NCBI GenBank assembly: GCA_964036155.1
Contig: OZ038422.1
Coordinates: forward strand, 42,307,201 to 42,371,200
Direction of reading: 5' to 3'
DNA length: 64,000 bases
Source: Diploscapter coronatus
Taxonomy: Eukaryota > Nematoda > Chromadorea > Rhabditida > Rhabditidae
Positions 13,095 through 24,461 of the stretch are shown piece by piece (within the stretch, counting starts at the first letter, position 1; every line of letters starts with the position of its first letter). Below the pieces are notes generated by a model. That model was given only the letters and a program-made list of their open reading frames with translations. It made no database searches and had not been told where the DNA came from. The translations under genes were made by a program, and so were the position numbers.

Positions 13095-13702
13095 AATAAA
13101 AAAATGAAACTAAGAGTCACTGAGTGCTGTCAAGGGTCGAATAGACGCAGCATGGCTCAAATGGAGACAGTGCAGTGGAGTGCTGTGCGACAAGAAGATG
13201 CCAACCAAGCTCAAGTCAAGAATCTACAGAACAGTGGTACGGCCTGTGGCTCTCTACGGATCGCAGACATGGCCAGTAACCAAGAAAGTCGAACAGAAGA
13301 TGAGCGTGGCAGAAATGAAGATGGCACGATGGTCGCTGGGCGTCACGAGACTCGACAGGATCCCCAACACAGACATAAGGAAGAAACTCGGGATCGCACC
13401 AATAGCCGACAAGATGCGAGAGTACCGCCTGAGATGGTATGGACACGTGCTGCGACAAGACTCGAACCAAGTGGCAAGGACAGCATGGGATCTGGAGTTG
13501 GATGGTACCCGACCCCGCGGAAGACCGAAGACACGGTTCATCGACACCGTGAAGAAAGACATGACAGATGCGGGACTAAGGGAGAGAGACGCGAGAGATA
13601 GAAAGAGGTGGAGGGATAGGACCCATGTAGCAGACCCCTCCACATAGGGAAGAATGCTAGGAAAAAAAAAAAAAAAAAAAAAAAAAATAAAAAATGAAAC
13701 TA
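13095..13702 (+). mobile_element. 5'-truncated non-LTR retrotransposon (LINE) insertion with poly-A and TSD
   Basis: A GC-richer block interrupts AT-rich intergenic DNA. It is flanked by AATAAAAAAATGAAACTA at 13095-13112 and AATAAAAAATGAAACTA at 13686-13702, a target-site duplication differing by one A in a homopolymer. The 3' end is a run of about 26 A (roughly 13662-13687). The body, 13113 to about 13661, is open in one frame from the left junction and encodes the C-terminal end of a LINE reverse transcriptase. Truncation at the 5' end, poly-A and a 17-18 bp duplication are the standard products of target-primed reverse transcription. The open frame and near-perfect duplication suggest a recent event. 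Confidence 0.92.
13114..13647 (+). pseudogene. Reverse transcriptase C-terminal fragment of the LINE
   Basis: The frame is open without a stop from the left junction of the insertion to TAG/TGA-free sequence ending at 13647. It reads RIDAAWLKWRQCSGVLCD, then VRPVALYGSQTW, SLGVTRLDR and LRWYGHVLRQ. These are the conserved blocks downstream of the catalytic core in many LINE reverse transcriptases of the RTE/CR1-like groups. The endonuclease and the catalytic YxDD region are missing, so this copy cannot move by itself. The clade assignment is uncertain. Confidence 0.85.
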
Positions 13703-13953
13703 GCAAAATTTTAGTGATAAATCATCCAATTCTTATCCGTTTACTGTTGAAAATAACTTTCAAAGAATAAAGTTGACGTACCAGAATTATCGAAATATGG
13801 AAATTCAAATGTTACGATATCGAAAAGTGGTGACATCAGACCGGAAATGACAGGAACTGGACAGGAGGGAAGATGAAGAGATGAAGTTGCATAGCGAAGC
13901 TGGAACAGATGGAAGGCTGATGATTAGGGAAAATGATCCTCCCTCTGCACTCA

Positions 13954-15800
13954 TTACACCGTATCATCTGAAAAATAAACAAAGTTATAAATTCATATGA
14001 TTTTGTTAAGAGAGAAATAATTTGAGGTTTGGGAAAGAATGAATTTAGTAACTTGGAAAATAATATTAAGTTCGGATATAGTGAGAATTTTTCTATCTTT
14101 TTCCAAGTTGTGCTGTTGGAAAATAGACCTTTCTAGAGTCGTAAAAGATTTTCAGATAAATAAAAATATCACTTTGTACGATTGTTTTTCTTCGAAAAGT
14201 GATAAATAGTTACCATGGAACCACCAGCGTGTTTTGTTGGGATTCTTGTTGCAGGTTCTCACGTAGATTGCATCATCGATCGGGTGCTTCTGCAAAACAT
14301 AAACATTCATTGTACCGAGATGGTGTTTTGCCATCGTATCAATGCAACGTTACTTCTTAATAAGAATAAGATATACACAATGTCTGTCTCTTTCTCGCGC
14401 ACGATTCTACGCATTCTTCATTTTTCGTATCTTCTCCTTCATACTATTCTCTCCTCATTAGTGAAGGCAAAAGGAGAGAAGGAAGAGCTGAGTCGGAGGC
14501 GTGAAAGGTGGACTCACTCTCTTTCAAGCGTGGAATGAATTCGAAAGTGGGGAACAGAGTGATATAAATTTGTGAACTATTATCAACTCTTTACATAGTT
14601 TATTAATAAAATGCCGAAAATAATAAATCATGAAATACAGAAAATGTGAAAACTTCAAATTTTCAAGATTATATATTTCGTATCGAAAATTATCATCGAT
14701 AATTGTTAACTCGTACCTTTTCCTTGGCAGAAGAGAGCATGGAGATGATGGAGAGACAGACGGACTGCACAGACAGGGCTGGGGTCCAGTCGTCGGCCAG
14801 AATCGATAGGCAGATGTGACCGTTCGAGTAAACGTGCGGGTGCGCGGGGATGTTCTGTCCCACGAACATCACCTGCAAATCAAACGAAAATATTGCTTAT
14901 TTTTATCGAAAACGAGAAATCTATTCATTTCCATGCAATTTTCATTATTGTTTACTACTTTCCAAATTCTATATTAATCAACGCGCAAAAAAGCAATTAT
15001 TCGACACATCGAGGGATATGCAGATTCTAGGTACTTTTTTTCATTTCTTTGACGAAGTTGCATGCATAATGAAAAAAGTTTGAGAAATTTCTCCGCGTTC
15101 TCCAGCTCCCAGTAACCGTCTTTTTTTCGGCTTACTACCAACAAAGATGCATCTAATTTTTAAGAAATTTACGACTGCAACTAAATGTCAATCTTCCAAG
15201 GTACAATTTAAATGTGATTGAAAACAAATTTCAAGAATAATAAGTTTTCAGTAAAATGAATATTTTGCGATAATTTGATAAAAATAAGAAATGGCCTACC
15301 TCCGGAGAAGAGAAAGGATATTGTGGGGAGAATCGGAACTGCAGCGTGAATCGCTCGCCTTCGTACAGTGTGCCCGGGGCACCGACTACTTCCACTCGCC
15401 ATTGCCTGCAAAATTATAATGTTTTCCTTCAAATTTTCCCGCAAATAATAAAATAGTTGTGCATTTGCATTTAGTAAAAATATAAAATTTAACGAGAAAA
15501 AATTGAAGAGTATAATAAAATTTAGAGTATCGCAACACTCTGGCCTTCTATACTTTCTATTTTAGTATTTTAGGTCAGGAAAAATGCTCGTGAATTATTC
15601 TTGGAATTGAAAGTTCAAAAATCGTTGCTATTCAAACATTGGTTTATAAAATTGAGAAAGGTGAAGATGAGCTTTATAAATTAAAGAAATTCTTACTTCA
15701 AATCGTCGCTGGCGATGTCCTTGGAGCAGATAATTCCAGTAGGCGGTTCGGTGCTAAGCTGCTGCAATTCCTTCATCAACCGACGACTGCACGAATCCAT
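13954..15800 (-). CDS. ubc-16: Ubiquitin-conjugating enzyme E2 W (UBE2W), 151 aa
   Basis: Five exons on the minus strand: 15697-15800, 15300-15405, 14717-14872, 14214-14289, 13954-13967. The product is 151 aa, the same length as human UBE2W. It carries the UBC core with GAPGTLYEGERFTLQF, QYPFSSPEVMF, HPHVYSNGHICLSIL and NKTRWWFHDDTV at the C-terminus. The catalytic Cys is in NGHICLSIL at about residue 91. UBE2W is the unusual E2 that attaches ubiquitin to the alpha-amino group of protein N-termini, using a partly disordered C-terminal tail, which is kept here. The last exon has only 14 coding nt. An acceptor-like site with a 40-nt leader precedes the ATG. Confidence 0.96.
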
Positions 15801-17204
15801 CCTTCACAAATAATTCACTAGCAAAATCGTCTACTAAACACCTGAAATTCAATTAATCAGGAAATTTCAATTTTCACAATTCAGATATTCAAGTTCCACT
15901 TCCCATTTCATTTTAGTGCATATTTTCTCTCAAATAATTTGAAAAGCTTACTAATCCTATAAAGATTTGAAGATAAAAATAAAATTCGCCTACCTTCTGT
16001 GCAATAATTACAATGAAATTCCTAGTAAGGTGAGTATTTGTGGAAATCGAAAAAGGATTAGTCGAGATGAGAAGGGTGGTTAACTAAAAGAGTCGCCTGA
16101 AAATCCAACGATTAAACAAAGATAAAGGATCATTTCTGATAAGATAAGCACATGAAGGTGCCTGGTCAAAGACCAAATCTGTTGTTGAAGTTAGCCAAAA
16201 GACGAAATAATATGAAAAAGTAAGGGAATTCAGAATTTCTTTACTTTTCCATACTATTTCACTTTTTCGTCTATCTTTCAGCCAAAATTACAAACCAACT
16301 AAAAGTGGGATTTACTCTAAAGTATAGATCGAAATATAAAATGTAACGAACAATTCAATTATTAATTCTCTACTTCTGCCTTTTTCTTCTCATAATTTCT
16401 CTATCTCTATCCTCCCTTTTGTATCCTTTCTCTTCTTTTTCATTATCTTTAGCCTTCCCTCTTTTGGTATTCCGCTCTCTAATCGATAAGCAACTCACTC
16501 AACCTTATCATTCAGGGTAAAAACAATAACAGGGAGAAAATGAACATGACACGCTTCCATCCTTTCAAAGAGGCAGAGCCCACTTCTACGCCCTGACTTT
16601 ACTCGACTCGTCTCTTTTATTTCAGCAGTGAGGAGGAGAGAGAATGGAAAGGGAAGAGAGAAAAAAGAGTGTAGGGAGTAAAACCAGGGAGAAAGGGCGT
16701 TCTTTCTGCTCTTTTCGAGTAAACTTTTTGGAAAGAGGATGGAAACATGCATGGGAATAGAAAACTAGAGAAAATGCCAATCTGAACTTGAAATTAGAGT
16801 AAAATGCTAAGATTTTGGCCATTTTGATTAATGAATTTAAGCAAAAATGGTTTGGAAAAACCCTATGAAGTAAAAAAAGTTAGTGAATATAAACCCGTTA
16901 ATAACCCAGAATAATACAACTGAGGTCGTCTTTGGCATGGAATAGATAGGAAAATAAACTTGGGTATTCATTTGTAATATGAAAAATAGAAAAAATTAGA
17001 GGAATTAATCATACCGAAAAAATCTTAAAAGAAATATGAAGGTTCTAATGGCATAATTTACCAAATTTTCTAAATTCATCTTCATCAAACTACTAGTTAA
17101 AATGAAGAAAAATATAACGGTATTCTGGCACTTCCCCCCTATCCTCTTACATTACAAAAATGAACATCTCCAAAAATAAAAATAAGAAAGAAGGGGAAAA
17201 CTTC
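15801..17204. other. Intergenic between UBE2W and MED7 genes
   Basis: AT-rich DNA with a pyrimidine-rich strand at 16370-16490 and a purine-rich stretch at 16620-16740. GATAAGATAAG occurs at about 16138-16148. Open frames at 16495-16822 are artefacts of the purine-rich composition. No gene or RNA gene supported. Confidence 0.45.
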
Positions 17205-19708
17205 TCAAAGTTGATTGAAGAATTCCAGATCGATTGCGTGCCTGTGTTTGGCCAGTTCGAGCGAGGGCTTAGCCCCGCGTCGATGCGTTTGGCCGACAGA
17301 CGAAGCTGGGGAATCATCGTCCAACATTTCCTGCAATTTGATTGTTTTAACCGTTTTTTATAAATATTTTGAGGAATGAAGTGTGACAATTCCAAAATTT
17401 CAAGAAAAGAAGCTAGAAGGGTTTATAACAGGTGAGCTTGGAATTAGAATTGTTCAAACCTAGTAATTCAACTTTTCATGATCCAGAATCGAAATTTAGA
17501 ACACCCTATTTTAGAGTTGTTTTGAGAAGTAGCTGCTCGACATTTCTTTAAAAATGAATGAACAGTAGAGCGAGGTATTCATATTTTCTCATTGAGTTCA
17601 TCGATTATCATTGACATTTAAATGACAAAAAAATAATCAATAAAAGCAGTCCAACTCCCTACCACATCTTCCTGTGCAGGTTTGGTCCTAGGCATGCTGG
17701 TCTCCTCTTCATCAGAATCGATAGTGACGAGTGTGGAGGGCTTCGGTTTGGGTGGCTGTGTCAGTCTCGAAGTGTCGACTTTCATCACTTCATTCAGGGC
17801 TTTCCGGCCGTCATCCATGTATGTTCTGCGAGAAATAATCTTCATTTCAAGACAGATCTAGGCGGGACTTAAGCTGGATAGTTCATCCGCGCTACTTATG
17901 CCAAAATATTCGGTTAAAGTCTTGTTGCGTACACCCCCTCATATAATTTTTCGTTTTGGCTGAAAGTCTGTCTTGGCCTGCGCTTCAAGAAAATCTATGG
18001 AAAATTACTTGAATAGTTCGACAGCCTCCTCCAATTCTTTGATTTGATCCACTTGCATCAGTCGAATCAGGTCTCGAGCCTGAAAGTTAGGATTTTTTGT
18101 GGAAATTAAAGTTTTTTTTTTTTTTAAGAAAATCGTTTATGGCGCGATATTAGTAAGAAAGGTGAATCGGAACTCCAAATTGGTGCGCAAATTTTAGCTT
18201 TATTAAGATTATGCTATTTTGTAATTTCAAATCCGTCTAAACTCTGATTGAGCTTCATAAGTAAAGATAATTTTTGAGTAATTTAACTTCGTGAGGTGAA
18301 CAAGTATTCTCTTTCAACAAAAAATATACTACCTGAACGGGTCGATACTCGTTAATGAGATGATGCATGTTGATGAAGAGCGTATGGATGTCGGTGAGTT
18401 TGACCTCCCGCTCGGAGTGGTCGGGGCATCGAATCAGAATGTCCAGCAGATCAAGAAATGCTGCTATCACACTTCTAAAATGGGGATTTTTGATAATCGT
18501 TTCAATTATATGTGAAGAAGATTTTAGGGTTTCATAAAATCCAGATCTCAAAATTGCAAGAAATTACATTGCGCCAGTATAATAGCGTGATGATTACGTG
18601 TGATTTTTAGCAGACTTCTCCAATTTGCGACCCGCAAACGAGATAGTGTCATGTTGAGAGGAAAAAGAGCATGTCTTCTTCGTTCTCTCTCAAAAAGACG
18701 CACTATTTCCTTCTGCGGTTCGAATAACAATCCATGATTTTTGGAGAAGTCTGATAAAATCAGCTTCCAGAGAAAATGTACCTGTTGAGCTTCTTCATTT
18801 CTTCTTTCCAGTCGTATTTTGCAGGGTAAAGTTGTCGAATTCCAGCGGATTCCAATGGTCTGCAAATAAATTTTCATAAAAATTCTAAAAGTGGCTGAAA
18901 AATACCGAATGACATCGTCGTCTAGCTTGTACTCCTCTCCGAAGACTCGGAATTCCGTGAACGGGGGAGGAGGCTGAGGGACATCTCCTGGAAATACAAA
19001 TTTCATTTTGAAATCGTTTTTTATCGGATACTTTTTTCAAAAAAAAATCTGAAACTCGTTTTTTTTCAATTGAATGGCAAAATGATTCCTGAACGAAAGT
19101 GAAAGTTTGAGAGAAAGACAGGAATATTTGGATAAACTTCTGATAAGATAGACGGATGTGCAAATTTAAATGGGGAAATTTCAAGAAAACATGGTAGTTT
19201 TGCCATTCAAGGAGATCGCAAAGCCCACGAGATAAATGTATTTAAATGGGTAAATGGCAAGTGAAAGTGGCAGCTTTCTCCCCTCCCCCCTTGCCAATCG
19301 ATTATTACATCGATCCCCTCACATCTTCAGACTATCGAAGACAGAAATCGAAAGTAACGAGATTCTGACGTTGCTAAATCCTCAAAGGCGTTCCATTCAC
19401 GGTTTTACAAAACTTTGTCGATAGGAAAAATGAAAAATTGTGAATGGAAGAGAAATCTATTCGAAATTTCTTTTGATGGTTCGTGTGCTTTTTTTTTTTT
19501 TTTAAAATTCAAAGATTTTTCAATGAATAAAGCTTGTAAAGCAGTGTTCTAACAAGATCAGAAACGGGTAAAAATAAAGAAGAAAAACAAGACAAAATGA
19601 CGAACCTTGAGCAAGCCGTTCGTTGGTGTAGAATTGTGCATATTCGGGAGGATTGGGGTAGGGTGCGATCGCCTGTGTCGCCGTCAAATTGTTCGTGCTC
19701 TGATTCAT
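17205..19708 (-). CDS. mdt-7: Mediator complex subunit 7 (MED7), 254 aa
   Basis: Seven exons on the minus strand: 19606-19708, 18906-18987, 18782-18859, 18333-18474, 18009-18079, 17663-17825, 17205-17330, with all phases closed. The N-terminus has the family layout: [32 protein letters not shown], then [20 protein letters not shown] and [14 protein letters not shown], the most conserved block of MED7. A helical segment ([10 protein letters not shown]) follows, then a Ser/Asp-rich tail ([18 protein letters not shown]). MED7 is in the Mediator middle module and forms a hinge with MED21. The C. elegans orthologue is MDT-7/LET-49. TTTCAG lies 4 nt before the ATG. The upstream FOG-like gene ends 392 nt away on the same strand, so co-transcription is possible but the gap is long for an operon. 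Confidence 0.95.
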
Positions 19709-20100
19709 TTTCCTGAAACATCCGAAAAATGAATAAATTCGAGAAAATCGAAAATCGATGAAAAAGCGATCACATGGAACAATTGAAGAGCGAGTAATGA
19801 CGCGATAAAACGCACATCAACTCGTTTTTCCATTTTCATTGCACATTGGACATTTGAATTTAAAAATTTTATTTTTCTGGGTTTTTTACTATTTTTAACA
19901 TATATTAAAAAAAAGAACTTTGAACCTTTTTGGAAAGGTCACATGCTTCAGTCGACATATAATCTTGTACAACAGAAAAAGAGCAATGAACTTTCCAGGA
20001 ATCCAATTTTTGACGATAAATAATGTAAACCCGCTAAATCATATGGCAGCTCGATGATTAGGTGATACTGATATTTATATGATTTCGGTGAAGATGAGAG

Positions 20101-23100
20101 TTATTTTGGTTCTTCTTCTTCATGTCCACTCGATTTTCGTTCGGATTTGACTTGCACGACTTCAGTGTTGAGAATCGAGTCGAATTTGACTTCTTCTAGA
20201 TGCGGGTGGGATGATCTGAAGGTAAAATGTTAAAATCAGGTCTGATTTCTACACAAGTCTACAACCAGGATCTTTTTTATTTTCAGACTCACCTCATGTG
20301 ATGCCTGATTCCTCTCAAACTGTACCCCTTGTAGCCGCACAGCTTGCACAGATAGGCCTGCACATCGTGATGCGCATTCCTGATGTGGTTCGAGAGTTGA
20401 GATAGTGAGCTCGGTTCGAAATCACATTGGGAGCAACGAGAAGGGACCTAAAGCTCATTTTCCACGGTCATTCATTTTTCTGAAAACGAAATATTGTACC
20501 TTTCTAACCGGCTCCTTTCCATCATCAGGCCTCTCCACATTCTTGCAGTAGAATTGCTGATGTGCTTTGAGAGTTGCATCGACAGAGAAGGCAATTCCAC
20601 AAGAGCAAACGAATGGCTTCTCCACGTCAGAGGGAGAATTCTGAAATTAACAAGATTATCTTTTCTGGTTTGATAAAACGATTCTACTACCTTATGAGTC
20701 CCGCTCGTAGAAGGCTGTGGACTTTCTGTATCCTTCTTGATGAACAGAGGAAGCGTTTCCAATTTGTCCTTGTCCCTCTCTTCTAGTCCATCTTCTTTCT
20801 CGTCCTTACGTTTTGACAAATCCAAAGGACTCATTCTGAAGACGCACAATAAAATTTTGTATAAACCCAGATTAGCTTACCTAGCTTTGTCAGAAAGTGA
20901 GCCAATCAAGGACACGGGAACGGGGACTGGAACTTGGTTCAGGAGAGAAATCTGCTTGACGGCAGGGTTGATTTTCGCAGGAGGCGCTCCTATTTGGACT
21001 CCGTTTCCTGGCAGTTTTGGGGCAGCTCGTTTCAAGCCGTTCATGACTCTGAAAACGAAATAGTCCTCGTAAAGTTTTCAAAATTTCCTACCCGATGTCC
21101 AAATTAAGCATCGGCACCGTGACGTTGAATTCCCCCACATTGAATCGCAAATCCTTAGGAATATTGATAGTATTGCAGATCGACTTGTTTAGTATCAAGG
21201 AATTCGTTGTAGGAGCTTAATTTCACGATAAGAATATCCCTCAAGCTAATAAAATGCATACCCGAAAGAGGATGCACTGGAAGTATCGGATGTGGAGCGG
21301 AAGGTCTTGCAATAGCCACTGGAATTATGGTTTGTGGTGGTCCGAGTGCCTGAACATTTTCATGCTTATTTTCCCCTCAAACATTGTCTTGCATCATTCT
21401 CTTCAAATTTGTGCAATCTTTCACAACAGTTCCAGCTCATCAATTCATTCCTTCCAGATAATTTTACGCATATTTTCCTCATTTTCGTATCAGCTTGTCA
21501 TTCTCATTCCTCCGTAGCTTTTCTTATCATCCTTTCTAGGTCTTTCTTATCAGGACTCCACTTCTGTTGACATCGCAAAGAGTGATAAAATTAATCAGCG
21601 CTTATCGATTGAAAAATTCTGGAATCATCTAACTTTTGTACAACTTTCACAAATCACCCTAATATGTTTGGATATACAGAAAAGTATTGTCGGAAAGCCA
21701 TCATTGGATCTAAAATATTCGTCAAAATCTGACGATTCATACTTTAATGAGATCTTCCTGGGGTTGGTCGTGATAGGCAAGAGGAAGCATGATGACATTA
21801 GGCTGCTGCGGCAAAGGTGGGAGCATCAGATTTGAAGGCAGAGGCTGTTGAATCAGCGGAGTCGCATCCGATGAAGTCGATGGTGGACCGAATAGAAAGA
21901 TCGACGAATTTGGGCGCGGGGCTGAATTCAAACGTTCCACCATTATTTATAAAAAAAAATAGTGGATGAGAATTAAGACTTTGTAAGGCCTGAATCGAAG
22001 TTGTCATTTCTTCAAAACTATGAAAAAAGTATTCGAAATTTTCGATTTTCAAAGCCTAGACTTATATTCATCCCTAATTCAATCTATTTGTTCTCCCTTT
22101 TTGATCAAACTTTGTCCCTTCTGCAATGAAAATTCAATATTTATTCGTATAATTTGCGTTATCAAAATCATCTCTTCCTTCCCCTTTTCCATGCGATTTT
22201 CCGTTTTGTGATTTGCGAGATTTCAGCGATAACACTTTCAGATTCCTCTGAAGATATGCTTCTCCCCTCTCGCACTCGGATTATCAAACTTCACAATCAA
22301 AAGAGCAAAATTATTCGAAACTCCTTCAACACACAACACAATGCATTTTCTCGCAATACTCTAGATGATGAAATGCATACAAATTTAGTACCAGTGAATC
22401 CACACATCATCAATGATACGGATTTGCAGACGTTTTTCGCATTCAATGTGAATAAAAAGATGATAATTTTAAATTAAAATTCCAGACAAATTACCGCCAT
22501 TCTCCTCCCTTCTGCAGTAGAGTCGCTGATGAGTCTGAAGATTTTCGAAGGAGCTGAACTTCGCCACGTTGCATCGTGTGCACAAGAATCCTAAAAATAA
22601 CTCCTCGTTTTCCCGGAAATACCCATCTTCTTATCAAAATTATTTGCAAGTCCTATTTCTAAAAAAATGATTCATGCCCAATTCCTGATAATGAACCATG
22701 TGTACATTGTCGGTCATGTTACGTAGCTCATTAATAATGTCACGAAATCAGGGCTGTGAATAGTTAACCAACCCTCTACAAATTTCTCGAAATGATAAGG
22801 AAATATGAAAATAAAATTTTTGAACGACGAATGTCGAAAGATATCCAGCTAGAAGAATACTTACTCTTCTCCGAAATCGCAGCAGCAGGTTTGATTCCGA
22901 GTGTTTCAGCGATTATGTCCAGAGGTTGTTTGGCTACGGGAGAAGTCGAATTTGGTGTGGCTGCTGGTGAACAAGCCAATGAGCCGTCAGGAGCGTCCAT
23001 CGAAATGAACGTTGCCAAGAGATCTTCACCGTAGCTCACATCCTTTGTGATCAGTAAATGAATCAGATTCGTCGAGGCTATTTCTGAAAATAACAACTTT

Positions 23101-24461
23101 ATTTAGAAGAAGCAGGAAAAAGCACGATACTGTTCGTCAGTAAAAATGTTCTTATCTTAAAGAAAAATTTATTTGTACACTCTGTACGCTCTCAAATGTC
23201 TATTTCGAAATTCACTATTTTCGAGTTGAGATTTTTATCATAGGCGCTAAAAAGTAAGAATATTAGCATATTGATAAGATGATGGTTTTGCATTTCCCGA
23301 CCACTCTTCATCTCTGCACAAGGCTATTTCTCCGTTTATCTAGCCTCTCTTTCATTGCTTATCATCGTCATGATTTCTCTTGAAAATTTAGCATCAACAC
23401 TTCGAAATGATACGAGGAATTTAAATCCTCGAAATGATAAAATTCCTGTAGAAGAAAAGTGAATCTGAAGATAATACCTTTACTCAAGATGACACAATTT
23501 GCATTGAGTGCAGAGCCACATGGTCGAATTCGCTTGATGATCGGATCAACGGAATCCACATCGAAGGTATGAATCCTTCCAGTTTGATCCGTAAGCTGAG
23601 ACAATTCAATGTTTCAAAAAACTCAAAATATTTCTATACCGTGATTTGATTCTCTCCTTCCGACGATGCTTCTTGAGCTCGCTTGACCGGAAACGGTCCC
23701 TTCGTCTCTCCGGCCAACATTTCGATGACGTTTTCCTCGTCCACTTCAGACTTGATTCGTGTGTCCAGTGATCGTAAAGCCGTCTGAAAGTCGTTTTGTC
23801 ATTTCGAGAATTGTCATTTAATCACGTTAAAGCGTGAATGAGTTATGCAACAATGTAGCGCTTAAAAATTTGGAGCAGTTCATAAAATCGTATGTCATCT
23901 TTAAAAGCGTACAAAATACAAATGAATAGTGAATGGCGAGAAGCGGTAATGAATTGATTACCATTTGACCGAGAGTGATTTTTATACACCTCGACTCGAC
24001 TCGACTTGCATTGATGTTCATAAGTTTTGGTTCGAAATATTTGTTCATGATAAAGCGAAGAGTGAAGAGAATTGATGATACAATGAGATCACGCCCACTA
24101 AATATTGTACCAAAAATAATTGCTGGGCTCACTTTCCAGAAATTGATTACTTATCACTCTTATAAGAAGAATATTTTTATTTGGAAATTTTTAAATTGCT
24201 CTCAATATTTTAATAATTAGAAAAAAAATTTCATATGAACTAAAACTGTTTTGATAAAGAAAAAACAATGAGTTGAAATATGCAATGATAAATAACGTAA
24301 TTGACAATATCTACCTGCAGAACTCGATTGAGTCGTTGTTGCATATCTTCCGTGTCCATGTCATCTTCAGTTGTTAGAATCGGTGCAAATGGAAATGGAT
24401 CAGAAGGACCAGTTGACTCTCCAACCGTTGTGTCGCCATTTTGTGAACTTGATGCTTCCAT
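20101..24461 (-). CDS. Friend-of-GATA (FOG/U-shaped)-like zinc-finger cofactor, about 612 aa
   Basis: Thirteen exons on the minus strand: 24315-24461, 23640-23783, 23478-23595, 22865-23083, 22495-22590, 21743-21921, 21262-21349, 21092-21215, 20881-21048, 20691-20835, 20500-20640, 20293-20447, 20101-20215; every phase closes. Residues about 80-200 (AGETKGPFPV to VSYGEDLLATFIS) resemble the PR/SET-like region near the FOG N-terminus. There is a C2HC finger at about 212-235 (CTRCNVAKFSSFENLQTH...YC), a Pro-rich middle, the CtBP-binding motif PLDLSK at about 431-436, a second C2HC-like finger at about 488-508 (CSCGIAFSVDATLKAHQQFYC region) and two C2H2 fingers near 528-580. FOG proteins bind the N-finger of GATA factors through C2HC fingers and recruit CtBP. 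The assignment is by motif combination, not alignment. The start ATG directly follows AAAAGTTCAG, an acceptor-like site. Confidence 0.8.

Noticed and set aside
13104..13706. Overlapping open frames on both strands of the LINE
   Set aside because: They are shadows of the reverse transcriptase frame; only the 13114-13647 plus frame has family motifs.
16495..16822. Two overlapping hydrophobic minus-strand frames
   Set aside because: They follow a purine-rich tract and have no start context or recognisable domain.
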